This document shows, piece by piece, positions 1 to 9,894 of a DNA stretch of 64,000 nucleotides; within the stretch, counting starts at the first letter, position 1; every line of letters starts with the position of its first letter. Location of the stretch: positions 31,785 through 95,784 of the forward strand of contig NZ_BQHO01000026.1 of the NCBI RefSeq assembly GCF_021601385.1, written 5' to 3'. Made by a program: the position numbers and the translations under genes. The stretch is from Pseudomonas parasichuanensis (GTDB taxonomy: Bacteria > Pseudomonadota > Gammaproteobacteria > Pseudomonadales > Pseudomonadaceae). The notes under the pieces are model-generated. The model saw only the letters and a program-made list of their open reading frames with translations, had not been told where the DNA came from and ran no database searches.

Positions 1-1
1 A

Positions 2-203
2 ATCGCCGGCAAGCCGGCTCCCACACGGAACGCGTACACCTTGTGGGAGCGGCTTTAGCCGCGAAACAGGCGACGCGGTGGATGGCACCGGCTACGCCGG
101 TGTTCGCGGCTAAAGCCGCTCCCACATGGACCGCGCCATCCTCAAGGCTTGCGCCGTGCCTGTGGGAGCTGCGGTTCGCCGCTGCGACTTGCCGGCGATT
201 GGG
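2..203. repeat. cluster of four REP-like elements
   Basis: Four copies of a Pseudomonas REP-type element lie in alternating orientation at about 2-25, 42-65, 103-126 and 161-200. Each has a GTGGGAGC-like head next to a short imperfect hairpin. The copies at 42-65 and 103-126 form one inverted pair (a BIME-like unit). The 282 bases before accC hold only these repeats and the accC terminator; no gene is supported here. Confidence 0.8.
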
Positions 204-239
204 GCGCGCAGCGGCCCCAGGTTTTCTAAGGCCATAAAA

Positions 240-262
240 AACCCCGGCACCGGGCCGGGGTT
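240..262 (-). terminator. Rho-independent terminator of the aroQ-accB-accC operon
   Basis: An 8-bp GC-rich stem (240-247 pairing with 255-262) with a 7-base loop lies just past the accC stop codon. Read on the minus strand it is followed by a run of six T residues. This is a standard intrinsic terminator for the minus-strand operon. Confidence 0.85.
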
Positions 263-282
263 CTTTCATCTCGCTAACGCGA

Positions 283-1638
283 TCACTCCTGGTTGGCCAG
301 TTTGTGCTCGAGGTAGTGGATGTTGACGCCGCCTTTGCAGAAACCTTCATCACGCACCAGGTCGCGGTGCAGCGGGATGTTGGTCTTGATGCCGTCGACG
401 ACGATCTCGTCCAGGGCATTGCGCATGCGCGCCATGGCTTCGTCGCGGTCTTTGCCGTAGGTGATCAGCTTGCCGATCAGCGAGTCGTAGTTCGCCGGCA
501 CCGAATAACCGCTGTACAGGTGCGAATCGACGCGAACGCCGTTGCCACCCGGGGCGTGGAAGTGCTTGACCTTGCCTGGGCTCGGGATGAACTTCTTCGG
601 GTCTTCGGCGTTGATCCGGCACTCCAGCGAGTGGCCGCGGATCACCACGTCTTCCTGGCGGAACGACAGCTTGTTGCCAGCGGCGATGCTGAGCATCTCC
701 TTGACGATGTCGATGCCGGTGACCATTTCCGAAACCGGGTGTTCAACCTGGACGCGGGTGTTCATCTCGATGAAGTAGAAGCGGCCGTTCTCGTACAGGA
801 ACTCGAAAGTACCGGCACCGCGGTAGCCGATCTCGATGCACGCGTCGACGCAACGCTTGAACACTTCCTGGCGGGCCTTCTCGTCGATGCCCGGGGCCGG
901 TGCTTCTTCGAGGACCTTCTGGTGACGGCGCTGCAGCGAGCAGTCACGGTCGCCCAGGTGCACGGCGTTGCCCTGGCCGTCGGACAGGACCTGCACTTCC
1001 ACGTGGCGTGGGTTGGTCAGGAACTTCTCCAGATACACCATCGGGTTGCCGAACGCAGCACCGGCTTCGGTGCGGGTCAGCTTGGCCGACTCGATCAGGT
1101 CTTCTTCCTTGTGCACCACGCGCATGCCGCGACCACCACCGCCACCGGCGGCCTTGATGATCACCGGGTAACCCACCTCGCGGGCGATTGCCAGCGCGGT
1201 TTCTTCGTCTTCCGGCAGCGGGCCGTCGGAGCCCGGAACGGTCGGTACGCCCGACTTGATCATGGCGTCCTTGGCCGACACCTTGTCGCCCATCAGGCGG
1301 ATGGTGTCGGCTTTCGGGCCGATGAAGATGTAGCCGGAGTTTTCCACCTGTTCGGCGAAATCGGCGTTTTCCGCGAGGAAGCCGTAACCCGGGTGGATCG
1401 CGGTGGCGCCTGTCACTTCGGCAGCGGCGATGATCGCCGGGATGTGCAGGTAGGAGTTCTTGGACGGCGCAGGGCCGATGCAAACCGTTTCGTCCGCCAG
1501 GCCCAGGTGCATCAGTTCAACGTCGGCCTTGGAGTAGACAGCGACGGTCTTGATGCCCATCTCTTTGCAGGCACGCAGGATCCGCAGGGCAATTTCCCCG
1601 CGGTTGGCGATCAGGACTTTTTCGAGCTTCCCAGACAT
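283..1638 (-). CDS. accC: acetyl-CoA carboxylase, biotin carboxylase subunit
   Basis: This 451-residue protein is the ATP-dependent biotin carboxylase of acetyl-CoA carboxylase. It carboxylates the biotin on AccB in the first committed step of fatty acid synthesis in the cytosol. Visible landmarks are the N-terminal [13 protein letters not shown] biotin-carboxylase signature, the glycine-rich ATP-grasp loop GGGGGRGMR near residue 158, and the active-site stretch [16 protein letters not shown]. The start at 1638 (MSGKLEKV) matches the family's usual length; an in-frame ATG seven codons upstream would overlap the accB stop region and is less likely. It is the last gene of aroQ-accB-accC, 17 bases after accB. 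Confidence 0.97.
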   Translation of the reverse strand: MSGKLEKVLIANRGEIALRILRACKEMGIKTVAVYSKADVELMHLGLADETVCIGPAPSKNSYLHIPAIIAAAEVTGATAIHPGYGFLAENADFAEQVENSGYIFIGPKADTIRLMGDKVSAKDAMIKSGVPTVPGSDGPLPEDEETALAIAREVGYPVIIKAAGGGGGRGMRVVHKEEDLIESAKLTRTEAGAAFGNPMVYLEKFLTNPRHVEVQVLSDGQGNAVHLGDRDCSLQRRHQKVLEEAPAPGIDEKARQEVFKRCVDACIEIGYRGAGTFEFLYENGRFYFIEMNTRVQVEHPVSEMVTGIDIVKEMLSIAAGNKLSFRQEDVVIRGHSLECRINAEDPKKFIPSPGKVKHFHAPGGNGVRVDSHLYSGYSVPANYDSLIGKLITYGKDRDEAMARMRNALDEIVVDGIKTNIPLHRDLVRDEGFCKGGVNIHYLEHKLANQE

Positions 1639-1655
1639 CGTTGGCTCTCCGCGGT

Positions 1656-2117
1656 TCAAACGATGGTGAACAGCGGCTGGTCGTATTCAACCGGCTGACC
1701 GTCTTCTACCAGGATGGCGTCGATCACACCGCCGATTTCGGATTCGATGTGGTTCATCATCTTCATGGCTTCGACGATGCACAGGGTGTCGCCCTTCTTC
1801 ACGGTCTGCCCCACTTCGGCGTAGTTCGGCGAGGTTGGCGAAGGCTTGCGGTAGAAGGTGCCGACCATCGGCGAGCGCACCACGGTGCCTTTCAGGGCTG
1901 GGGCGGCAGCGGCGGCTTCGGCAGCCGGGGCAGCAGCAGCGGCAACCGGGGCGGCGACAGGCGCGGCCATCGGAGCAGGTGCGTAGTACTGTTGAGCGGC
2001 CGGGGTCTTGCTGTTACGGCTGATGCGAACGGACTCTTCGCCTTCCTTGATCTCCAGTTCGTCGATGCCGGACTCTTCCAGCAGTTCGATCAGCTTTTTG
2101 ACTTTACGGATATCCAT
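1656..2117 (-). CDS. accB: acetyl-CoA carboxylase, biotin carboxyl carrier protein
   Basis: At 153 residues this is a typical BCCP. An N-terminal helical segment (about 1-35) leads into an Ala/Pro-rich flexible linker (about 46-75). The C-terminal biotinyl domain carries the EAMKMMN motif, with K119 as the predicted biotinylated lysine. It shuttles carboxybiotin between AccC and the carboxyltransferase AccA/AccD. It is followed after 17 bases by accC and lies downstream of aroQ, the common gammaproteobacterial order. Confidence 0.97.
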   Translation of the reverse strand: MDIRKVKKLIELLEESGIDELEIKEGEESVRISRNSKTPAAQQYYAPAPMAAPVAAPVAAAAAPAAEAAAAAPALKGTVVRSPMVGTFYRKPSPTSPNYAEVGQTVKKGDTLCIVEAMKMMNHIESEIGGVIDAILVEDGQPVEYDQPLFTIV

Positions 2118-2215
2118 TAATCAGCAACTCCCAAGGTTCGGTCGGGGACTTAATTTGAAAACGTGTCGAAAACGTTTCTTCTGAGCCTCGGCCCGTGGGC
2201 CAAGGCTTTGTGTCA

Positions 2216-2668
2216 TCAGGGCTGTGCGTTGGCAGCCAGGTGTTCCAGCGCAGACTCAAGGGCCAGCCGGTAACCGGTGGCGCCCAGGCCGCAGATCACC
2301 CCTACGGCAACATCGGAGAAGTAGGAGTGATGACGGAACGGCTCGCGTTTGTGCACGTTGGAAAGGTGCACTTCGATGAATGGGATGCTCACCGCGAGCA
2401 ATGCGTCACGTAATGCGACGCTGGTGTGGGTGAAAGCGGCCGGATTGATCAGGATGAAGTCCACGCCTTCGTTGCGCGCTGCGTGGATACGGTCGATCAA
2501 TTCATATTCGGCATTGCTCTGCAGGTATTGCAGATGGTGGCCGGCGGCGCGGGCGCGCTGCTCCAGGTCCTGATTGATCTGCGCCAGCGTGGCTGCGCCA
2601 TAGTGGCCCGGTTCGCGGGTGCCGAGCAGGTTCAGGTTGGGGCCGTGCAGCACCAGTAGGGTTGCCAT
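2216..2668 (-). CDS. aroQ: type II 3-dehydroquinate dehydratase
   Basis: This 150-residue enzyme dehydrates 3-dehydroquinate to 3-dehydroshikimate in the shikimate pathway. The signature [17 protein letters not shown] holds the active-site loop with R18 and Y23, and the EVHLSN motif supplies the catalytic histidine near residue 101. The length equals that of the small dodecameric type II enzymes. Start 2668 ([11 protein letters not shown]) fits the family; an upstream in-frame start adds nine unconserved residues. It heads the accB-accC operon with a 98-base gap before accB. Confidence 0.96.
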   Translation of the reverse strand: MATLLVLHGPNLNLLGTREPGHYGAATLAQINQDLEQRARAAGHHLQYLQSNAEYELIDRIHAARNEGVDFILINPAAFTHTSVALRDALLAVSIPFIEVHLSNVHKREPFRHHSYFSDVAVGVICGLGATGYRLALESALEHLAANAQP

Positions 2669-2787
2669 CTGCGATTCCTTGGTTTTGTAGGGCAATTCGA
2701 CATAGCGCGGCGACTATGCCGCAAGCAGCGATGAGTGTCCAGTTCCCGGCAATAGCCAGCACGATGAGCGAGATTCGCGCAAAGTAT

Positions 2788-2813
2788 GTGACCAGATGAT
2801 TAACTCTGGTCAC
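2788..2813. promoter_or_regulatory. perfect 9-bp inverted repeat upstream of aroQ
   Basis: GTGACCAGA at 2788-2796 is mirrored by TCTGGTCAC at 2805-2813 with an AT-rich 8-base centre. It lies about 120 bases upstream of aroQ and about 33 bases past the dsbD stop. A second dyad, ACCGGT-TTTTTC-ACCGGT, lies at 2819-2836. They could be an operator for aroQ or a terminator for dsbD; the sequence does not decide. Confidence 0.45.
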
Positions 2814-2845
2814 TTGTTACCGGTTTTTTCACCGGTCGCGGGAAG

Positions 2846-4609
2846 TTATAGACCGAGTTGGCCGCGCACGCGCGCCAAAACCTGGGCAAAATCGCCGGCG
2901 TTTATCTCGCCGATCACCCGATCAGTGGTCATTTCGCTGCCGTTCGCCGCAAAAAACATCAGCGCGGGCGGGCCGAACAGGCGGTAGCGGTCGAGCAGGG
3001 CGCGCTGTTCGGCGTTGCTCTGGGTGATGTCGAAGCGCAGCAGGCGGAACGCGCCCAGTTGCTTGACCACAGGCTCGGCGTTGAGCACTTCGTGCTCGAT
3101 CACCTTGCAGCTGATGCACCAGTCGGCGTACCAGTCGAGCAGCACCGGCTGGCCGGCGGCCTTGGCCTCGGCCAGGGCCGCGTCGAGGGCGGCCGGGGTG
3201 GTGAGGGTCTGCCAGGCATCGGCCTGGGCCTGGGGGGCTGCAGTGGCCGCGACTGGCGCGGGCAGCGGGCGCAGCGGGTCGCCCTGGCCGTTCAGGGCGC
3301 CATACCAGCAGGCCAGTGCGTACACCAGCAACACCAGGCCCAGCAGCTGCGCCAGGCGTTGGCGCGGTGACTTGACCACGAACTCCAGGGCGCCCAGGAA
3401 CAGCGCCACGCCAGCGGCCAGCAGGCCGACCAGCAGCAGGGTCAGCGGCCCCGGCAGCACACGGCTGAGCAGGCCGATGGCCAGGCCCAGCAGCAGTACG
3501 CCAATGGCGTTTTTCACGGTGTTCATCCACGGGCCGCTCTTCGGCAGCCAGGCCGCGCCACCGGTGGCCACCAGCAGCAGCGGGGCGCCCATGCCCAGGC
3601 CCAGGGCGAACAGCTTCAGCGCGCCACCCACGGCGTCGCCGCTGGCGCTGATGTACAGCAGCGCACCGGCCAACGGCGCCGATACGCAAGGTGAAACCAG
3701 CAGGCTCGACAGCACGCCGAGCACCGCCGCACCCAGCAGCGAGCCGCCGCGGGTGTGGTTGGCGACCTTCTCCAGGCGGTTGCCCAGGGCCTGGGGCAGC
3801 TTGATCTCGAACAGGCCGAACATGGCCAGGGCGAACAGCACGAAGAACCCGGCGAACGGCACCAGCACCCAGGCCGACTGCAGGCGCGCCTGCAGGTTGA
3901 GGCCGGCGCCGAACAGGCCCATCAGTGCACCCAGCACGGCGAAGCTCGCCGCCATCGGCAGCACATAGGCCAGCGACAGCGACAGGCCACGCAAGCCGCC
4001 GACCTGGCCGCGCAGCACCACCCCGGACAGGATCGGCAGCATCGGCAGCACGCAGGGGGTGAAGGTCAGGCCAAGGCCAGCCAGGAAGAACAGCGCCAGG
4101 GATTTCCAGTTCCAGCCCGCTTCACCGGTGGCCGGCAGCGTGCCGCCTTCGCCCGGAATGCTCAGCCGCTCGGTTTCCGGCGGGTAGCACAGGCCTTTGT
4201 CGGCGCAGCCCTGGTAGCCCACCAGCAGGGTGAAGGCACGTTGATCGGTGCGTGGCAGCTCTATGTCGAGGATGCCGTGGTACACCTCGACGTCGCCGAA
4301 GAACTCGTCGTGCTTGGCCTCGCCCTTGGGGATGTTCGGTGTGCCCAGGGTGATGTCCGCAGGTTCGGTGCGGAACTGGAAGCGGTGGCGGTACAGGTAG
4401 TAGCCGTCGGTGGCAACGAAGCGCAGCTTGATGCTTTGCGCGTCGGCCTGGACCAGGCTGAGCTTGAAGGCTTCGTGTACCGGCAGGAAGTCGGCGCTGT
4501 TGGACAGCGAGGCGGCGCCGAGGGTGGCGCTGGGGCGGTTGTCGAGCAGGCCGCTGGCGAAGGCGGGGCTGGCCAGCAGCAGGAACAGCAGGAAAAACAG
4601 GCGGCGCAT
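2846..4609 (-). CDS. dsbD: thiol:disulfide interchange protein DsbD
   Basis: The 587-residue membrane protein carries reducing power from cytosolic thioredoxin to periplasmic DsbC/DsbG and cytochrome maturation. A signal peptide (residues 1-18) precedes the periplasmic alpha domain, which has the CADKGLCYPPE motif. Eight or so membrane helices follow, with the two redox cysteines in FTPCVLPMLPILSG and LLVSPCVSAPLAG. A C-terminal thioredoxin-like domain has the active site WYADWCISCKVIE. The start at 4609 gives the signal peptide directly. The longer in-frame opening from 4750 runs into a REP element and is rejected. Confidence 0.95.
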   Translation of the reverse strand: MRRLFFLLFLLLASPAFASGLLDNRPSATLGAASLSNSADFLPVHEAFKLSLVQADAQSIKLRFVATDGYYLYRHRFQFRTEPADITLGTPNIPKGEAKHDEFFGDVEVYHGILDIELPRTDQRAFTLLVGYQGCADKGLCYPPETERLSIPGEGGTLPATGEAGWNWKSLALFFLAGLGLTFTPCVLPMLPILSGVVLRGQVGGLRGLSLSLAYVLPMAASFAVLGALMGLFGAGLNLQARLQSAWVLVPFAGFFVLFALAMFGLFEIKLPQALGNRLEKVANHTRGGSLLGAAVLGVLSSLLVSPCVSAPLAGALLYISASGDAVGGALKLFALGLGMGAPLLLVATGGAAWLPKSGPWMNTVKNAIGVLLLGLAIGLLSRVLPGPLTLLLVGLLAAGVALFLGALEFVVKSPRQRLAQLLGLVLLVYALACWYGALNGQGDPLRPLPAPVAATAAPQAQADAWQTLTTPAALDAALAEAKAAGQPVLLDWYADWCISCKVIEHEVLNAEPVVKQLGAFRLLRFDITQSNAEQRALLDRYRLFGPPALMFFAANGSEMTTDRVIGEINAGDFAQVLARVRGQLGL

Positions 4610-4722
4610 GGCGGACTCGCGAGGTGGAACTTGGCGGGCATGATAGCGGAGTTGGGAGAAATATAGGGTTGTTGTGCCTAGGGGAGTGACGCAAGGCCGC
4701 AGGCAGTGGTTTGCCTGTGCCG

Positions 4723-4815
4723 GCCTCTTCGCGGGCAAGCCCGCTCCCACAGGGACAGCGCTGACTTCATGACTTGCGCACTACCTGTGGGAGCGGGCTT
4801 GCCCGCGAAGAGGCC
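4723..4815. repeat. inverted pair of REP-like elements
   Basis: Two 32-base copies in opposite orientation (4723-4754 and 4784-4815) are separated by about 29 bases. Their stem is built on GCGGGC/GCCCGC, a variant of the stems seen at 10441 and 14587. The pair can fold into one long cruciform. It sits between dsbD and the chemoreceptor gene. Confidence 0.85.
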
Positions 4816-4834
4816 AGCACAGGCGCCGCCGACC

Positions 4835-6796
4835 TCAGAGCCGGAACGCGCGCACCGCCGTATTCAGCTCACGACCCAGCTTGAGCAACTGCTCGCCCTG
4901 CTCGCGGCCTTCACCAATGCGCTGCAGGTTGTCCTCACCCAGCGCGTGAATCCGCTCGCTGTGCCCGCGAATATCGCTCACCGCGCCGGTCTGCTGCGCG
5001 GTCACATCGGCAATCCGCACGGCGGTGTCGGCAATGGTGCGGATGGCGCTGACAATCTCGTCCAGCGCGCCATCGGCCGATTGCGCCTGGTTGGCGGTGG
5101 CCTCGGCATGCTCCAGCTGGGCGCGCATGCCGTCCACCGAGTCGCGGGCGGCTTGCTGCAGGCGGTCGATCAGCGCCTGGATCTCGCCGGTGGCACCGGT
5201 GGTGCGCTGGGCCAGCGAACGTACTTCGTCGGCGACCACGGCAAACCCTCGGCCCATTTCGCCAGCGCGGGCGGCTTCGATGGCGGCGTTCAGGGCCAGC
5301 AGGTTGGTCTGTTCGGCAATCGCGCGGATGACGGTGAGCACGCCGCCGATGGTGGCCGACTCCTCGGCCAGCTGTTCGATCATGCGCGCGTTGCCCTGCA
5401 CCTCGTCGACCAGCGAGCGCAGCCCGGACAGGCTTTGGCCGATCACCGTCTGGCCCTGTTCCACCGCACGTCCGGCGTGGTGGCTGGCCTGGGCGGCGGC
5501 GCTGGCATCGCCGGCCACCTGCTGGATAGTCGCCTCCAGTTCGCCCAGGGCATCGCGGATCTGCGCGGTGTCGCCGGCCTGGCGCTCGGCGCCGTCGTGC
5601 AGGGCGCTGCTCATGCCGGCCAGGGCGTGGCTGCTGCCCGCCACCTGCTCGGCGTTGTGGCGCAAGGTGCCCACCAGCTCCACCAGGTACTGGCGCAGGC
5701 GGTTCAGCGATTCCTGGATGTCGTGCAGTTCGCGGTTGGTCTTGCCCAGCTCGATGGTTTGCGCGAAGTCGCCTTCGGCCCAGCGCGAAAGGGCTGGCGC
5801 CAGGCTGCTCAGGGTGCCTGCCAGGCGCCGTTGCAGGGTATCGATCAGCAGGGCGATCAGCAGGATCAGGCCGATCATCAGGCCTTGGAGGATGCGTACT
5901 TCGCCGGCGATTCTGGCGTGCTGGGCGCGCACTTGTGGTTCGAGCCCGGCGATGGCCTGCTGCACGGCATCAAGACGTTCGCCGGTGCTGGCGGCCAGGG
6001 CAGTGCGCCGCTCGATCTGCTCGCGGGTGCGTTGCAGCTCGGCGGGGTAGCGGTTGAGCAGGCTTTGCAGCTCACGCTTGAGGCCGACTGCGACGTCTTC
6101 CTGTTGGGCGCTGGTTTGTGCGTCCAGGCCCATCATGGCGGCAAAGTCGTCGGCGTTGGATTCGGCGGCGCGGGTCACCCCCAGCAGCGGCAGGCCGTCG
6201 AGGGTCTGCGCCTGGGCGGCGATCAGTTGCAGTTCGCGCTGCACTTCATCGGCCAGTTCCGCGCGGCCACTGCTGACCAACTTGTCGCGGGCCAGCGACA
6301 GCCGGCCCAGGTGCAGGGTGGCTTCCATCAGCGGGGCAAGGTAGCGGCTGGCCTCGGCATGGCCGCTGTCGCGGGCGTAGCCGGCCAGTTGCTCGAGGTT
6401 GGCCCCCAGTTCGCGCTCGGCCTGCAGCAGCAGTGCTTGCGGGTCGCCAGCCAGTTTGCCGGCGGCCAGCAGTTCGTTGGCAGTGAAGGCCTGCAGGCTG
6501 TCGAGGCTCGGGCGCAGTTTGCCCGACAGGTCCTCGGGCCAGTCGGCCAGGGCGGCCTGCAGTTGCTTGTTGGCCTCCACTGCGGCGGCATGGCGCAGGG
6601 CATCACCGCTGGCCAGGTAGGCCTGGGTGTTGCGCGCGGCATCGTTCTGGAACTGCTGCGACAGGCCCAGGTAACGCTCCATCAGTTGATAGGGGCGCTC
6701 CAGTGCGCGTTGTGACCACCACAGGGTCGCGCCCAGGGCGATGCACACGGTTACCAGCAACAGGGTGTTGAAATTGGTCAGCCACTTCAGGCGCAT
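4835..6796 (-). CDS. methyl-accepting chemotaxis protein with a long helical sensor domain
   Basis: This 653-residue transmembrane chemoreceptor relays a periplasmic signal to CheA/CheW. TM1 spans about residues 10-27 and TM2 about 303-319. The roughly 270-residue periplasmic domain between them is predicted to be all helical and has no Cache motifs; its size would fit a helical bimodular (HBM) sensor, though this is inferred from length only. A HAMP-like segment follows TM2. The signalling tip [19 protein letters not shown] and the [18 protein letters not shown] region are intact. The ligand is unknown. No C-terminal CheR-binding pentapeptide is seen; the protein ends in VRAFRL. Confidence 0.9.
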   Translation of the reverse strand: MRLKWLTNFNTLLLVTVCIALGATLWWSQRALERPYQLMERYLGLSQQFQNDAARNTQAYLASGDALRHAAAVEANKQLQAALADWPEDLSGKLRPSLDSLQAFTANELLAAGKLAGDPQALLLQAERELGANLEQLAGYARDSGHAEASRYLAPLMEATLHLGRLSLARDKLVSSGRAELADEVQRELQLIAAQAQTLDGLPLLGVTRAAESNADDFAAMMGLDAQTSAQQEDVAVGLKRELQSLLNRYPAELQRTREQIERRTALAASTGERLDAVQQAIAGLEPQVRAQHARIAGEVRILQGLMIGLILLIALLIDTLQRRLAGTLSSLAPALSRWAEGDFAQTIELGKTNRELHDIQESLNRLRQYLVELVGTLRHNAEQVAGSSHALAGMSSALHDGAERQAGDTAQIRDALGELEATIQQVAGDASAAAQASHHAGRAVEQGQTVIGQSLSGLRSLVDEVQGNARMIEQLAEESATIGGVLTVIRAIAEQTNLLALNAAIEAARAGEMGRGFAVVADEVRSLAQRTTGATGEIQALIDRLQQAARDSVDGMRAQLEHAEATANQAQSADGALDEIVSAIRTIADTAVRIADVTAQQTGAVSDIRGHSERIHALGEDNLQRIGEGREQGEQLLKLGRELNTAVRAFRL

Positions 6797-6959
6797 AGCC
6801 GCGAACTTCCTGCGGGGGAGTGGAGGTAGGTGCCTGAAGTTATTGCGGTTTTATGACGCGGTGATGACGACGCGGGGTTGGCGCCAAAAATAAGTGGCAC
6901 AGTGCCGGTATTGGGTGGCTTGGCCGCTCCTACACACAGGTCGGTGTGGGCGTCAGCGT

Positions 6960-8576
6960 CTACGGATCGACCCGCACCACGCAATTGCGCCCGGCATGCT
7001 TGGCCCGGTACAGCGCTTCGTCCGCCGCGCTGGCCATGGTCAGCGCATCGAGGCTGTCATCCAGCTGCACCACGCCGCCGCTGAAGGTGCACTGCAGGTC
7101 GTGGGGCTGCGCCGGGTAATGGATTTCGGCAAAGCGCCGGCGGATCTCGTCGAGCACCTTGTGTGCTGCCGCAAGGCCCGTGTTGGGCATGACGATGGCA
7201 AACTCCTCGCCGCCATAACGGCCGATGAAGTCGGTCTTGCGCAGGCGTTGCTTGAGGAACAGCGCAAGGCTCTTGATCACCCGGTCGCCCATGGGGTGGC
7301 CATGGCGGTCGTTGATCTTCTTGAAATGGTCGATGTCGAGCATGGCGAAGCACAGCGGTTGCTCTTCGCGCCGGGCGCGGAAGCTGCAGTCTTCGAGCAG
7401 TTGCAGGATGTGGGTGTGGTTGTACAGCCCGGTGAGGCTGTCGCGGACCATGCGCGCCTTGAGGTGGCGGGCACGGGCGGCGCGGTTGCGCACGGTGGTG
7501 ATCAGCTGGCGCGAGCGGATCGGCTTGGTAAGGAAGTCGTCGCCGCCTTCGCTCATGGCGTCGAGCTGCTTGTCCAGGTCGTCCTCGGCCGACAGGTAAA
7601 TGATGGGCACGCTGACATAGCGGTCGTTGTGGCGGATCACCTTGGCCAGCTCCGGGCCGGTGCAGGTGGGCATGTACAGGTCGAGGATGATCAGGTCGGG
7701 CTGGAAGTCCGCCAGCTCGCTCATGGTGCGGATCGGCTCGGTGAGCGTGCGGGTGATGATCCCGGCGCTGTTGAGCAGGCGCTCGGTGTGCAGGGCCTGG
7801 GCCCGCGAGTCGTCGATCACCAGCACGCGGAACGGGTCGTATTGGGTGGCGCTGGTCAGCAGCTCGACCTTTTCCAGCAGGCTGGAGGCTTCCAGGGTGC
7901 CGGTGAGGAATTCCTGGCCGCCGGCGCGCACGGCGGCCAGGCGGGTGGGGGTATCGGTTTCGTGCAGGCTGAAGAACAGCAGCGGGATGTGCTGCTCCAG
8001 CCCTTGCTGGGCCTGGGCTGCGAGCTGCAGGCCAGCACCGGGGCCGGTGAAGTCCACGTCCATGATGATGGCTGCCGGCAGGCGCTCGCTCATCGACGCC
8101 TGGAAGGCGTTGGCGCTGAACAGGGCCTGCACGGTCAGGCCGAAGAACTCCAGCTGCTGGGCCAGGCGCTCGGCGCGCTCATGGTCCTGCAGGACGATAT
8201 ACACCGGTTTGCGCAGGGGGGGCAGCGGCACATTGTCGAGTTGGTCGCCCTTGCGCAGGCCGGTGCGCGACAGGCGCTGCATCAGGCGGTTGAGTTCGGC
8301 GATCAGCTCGGAGTTGAGGCGCGCACTGTTGGCTTCGATGGCGCGCAGCGTCTGGCCGATGGCCGTGGACAGGTCGCCGTGCTCGGGTTGCTCGAAGCGT
8401 TCGGCGTAGCGCTGCAGCCGCAGGTTGGCTTCGCCCAGTTCACCCAGGCCGGCGCTCGACCATTCGCCACGCTGCAGGCGCTGCCAGATCTCGAGGATCT
8501 GCCGGGCCTGGTGGATGACCCGCTGGGCAAAGTGCTGCTTGAGGCGCTCGTGGCTCGGGTCGGCTGGCTGGGTCAT
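6960..8576 (-). CDS. response regulator with tandem receivers and a GGDEF diguanylate cyclase
   Basis: The 538-residue cytosolic protein is built from an N-terminal helical segment (about 1-130), a divergent receiver-like domain containing IIMDVDF, a canonical receiver (FRVLVIDDS, phospho-acceptor in LIILDLYMP) and a C-terminal GGDEF domain. The catalytic motif reads GGEEF at residues 455-459, and the inhibitory-site RKTD lies exactly five residues before it. It should therefore be an active, product-inhibited c-di-GMP synthase resembling PleD-type regulators. No partner kinase is adjacent; the chemoreceptor downstream on the same strand is 163 bases away and may be independent. Confidence 0.92.
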   Translation of the reverse strand: MTQPADPSHERLKQHFAQRVIHQARQILEIWQRLQRGEWSSAGLGELGEANLRLQRYAERFEQPEHGDLSTAIGQTLRAIEANSARLNSELIAELNRLMQRLSRTGLRKGDQLDNVPLPPLRKPVYIVLQDHERAERLAQQLEFFGLTVQALFSANAFQASMSERLPAAIIMDVDFTGPGAGLQLAAQAQQGLEQHIPLLFFSLHETDTPTRLAAVRAGGQEFLTGTLEASSLLEKVELLTSATQYDPFRVLVIDDSRAQALHTERLLNSAGIITRTLTEPIRTMSELADFQPDLIILDLYMPTCTGPELAKVIRHNDRYVSVPIIYLSAEDDLDKQLDAMSEGGDDFLTKPIRSRQLITTVRNRAARARHLKARMVRDSLTGLYNHTHILQLLEDCSFRARREEQPLCFAMLDIDHFKKINDRHGHPMGDRVIKSLALFLKQRLRKTDFIGRYGGEEFAIVMPNTGLAAAHKVLDEIRRRFAEIHYPAQPHDLQCTFSGGVVQLDDSLDALTMASAADEALYRAKHAGRNCVVRVDP

Positions 8577-8825
8577 GTCCTGACTGCTTGTTAGTAGAGG
8601 AGGTGCAGGTTCAGTGATGGCTCTATGCTAGCACCGCTTTTCCGACAAGCGAGTGCCCAGGGTCAACAAAGTGTTCAAGGATGATTATTCAGTTGTCGAC
8701 CCGTTGGTCGCTTATACGAATGGCGGCGTCTGCTTTATAGTGCTGCCACGCGGGCTTGCCGTGGCACCCTGGCGCCAGCCAGAGGTCCAAGCCCTGTACC
8801 GTCTCCACTGATCAAGGACAATGCC

Positions 8826-9893
8826 ATGCTGGATTGGAAAAACCGTGAGGCCAAAGCCGAGCCTCGCGAGCGGGTCGAAGCCCGTGGCTCGGCCACCCGT
8901 AGCTACCTGGGCGGCCTCTGGAGCCGCGCCCTGGGGACCCTGATCGGTCTGTACCTGTTGGTCTGCCTGGGCCTGGGCTGGTACTGGAGCGAGGAGCCGG
9001 CACTGTTCCCGGTGCAGCAGAATGCCCAGGCTGCCGCCGAGCGCAGTGGCCAGCAGATGGTGATCGGCTACACCACCGTCGAAACCCTCAAGACCGTCGC
9101 CGGCACCTTGCTCGACAAGCCGGGTGGCTACATCTCCAACGACCGCTTCCCGCCGGGGCTGTGGATGGACAACATGCCGAGCTGGGAATATGGCGTGCTG
9201 GTCCAGGTTCGCGATTTGTCCCGCGCGCTGCGCAAGGACTTCGCCCGCTCGCAGTCGCAGTCCACTGAAGACGCCGACCTGGCCAAGGCCGAGCCGCGCT
9301 TCAACTTCGACAACAAGAGCTGGATCCTGCCGTCGAGCGAGTCGGAGTTCGAAGAAGGCATCAAGTCGCTGACCCGCTACCAGAACCGCCTGGCCAAGGG
9401 CGACCAGGGCGCGATCTTCTATACCCGTGCCGACAACCTCAACAACTGGCTGGGTGACGTCGCGACCCGCCTGGGTTCGCTGTCGCAACGGCTGTCGGCC
9501 AGCGTTGGCCGGGTCAAGCTCAACAACACCCTGAAGACCGAGTCGGTGGCCCCGGGCCAGGCGCCTCAGGTCGATGAAGAGGTGGTCGAGACGCCGTGGC
9601 TGCAGATCGACAACGTGTTCTACGAGGCCCGTGGCCAGGCCTGGGCGCTGTCGCACCTGCTGCGCGCCATCGAGGTCGACTTTGCCGACGTGCTGGCGAA
9701 GAAGAACGCCACGGTCAGCGTGCGCCAGATCATCCGCGAGCTGGAAGCGTCCCAGGAAGCGCTGTGGAGCCCGATGGTGCTCAACGGCAGCGGCTTCGGC
9801 ATGTGGGCCAACCACTCGCTGGTAATGGCCAACTACATTTCCCGGGCCAACGCCGCGGTCATCGACCTGCGCCAGCTGCTGTCCCAGGGCTGA
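8826..9893 (+). CDS. DUF2333 family inner-membrane protein
   Basis: This 355-residue protein has a short basic cytosolic N-terminus, one membrane helix (about residues 34-52) and a large periplasmic part rich in Asn, Ser and Leu. It resembles the DUF2333 proteins conserved in Pseudomonas, whose function is not established. The start ATG follows AAGGACAATGCC. The Nudix gene begins two bases after the stop codon, so the two are almost certainly co-transcribed. The sequence shows no catalytic motif. Confidence 0.8.
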   Translation: MLDWKNREAKAEPRERVEARGSATRSYLGGLWSRALGTLIGLYLLVCLGLGWYWSEEPALFPVQQNAQAAAERSGQQMVIGYTTVETLKTVAGTLLDKPGGYISNDRFPPGLWMDNMPSWEYGVLVQVRDLSRALRKDFARSQSQSTEDADLAKAEPRFNFDNKSWILPSSESEFEEGIKSLTRYQNRLAKGDQGAIFYTRADNLNNWLGDVATRLGSLSQRLSASVGRVKLNNTLKTESVAPGQAPQVDEEVVETPWLQIDNVFYEARGQAWALSHLLRAIEVDFADVLAKKNATVSVRQIIRELEASQEALWSPMVLNGSGFGMWANHSLVMANYISRANAAVIDLRQLLSQG

Positions 9894-9894
9894 C

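Noticed and set aside
1-203. Possible small RNA gene in the REP-rich start of the window
   Set aside because: Hairpins here are explained by REP elements and no promoter or terminator pair frames a transcript.
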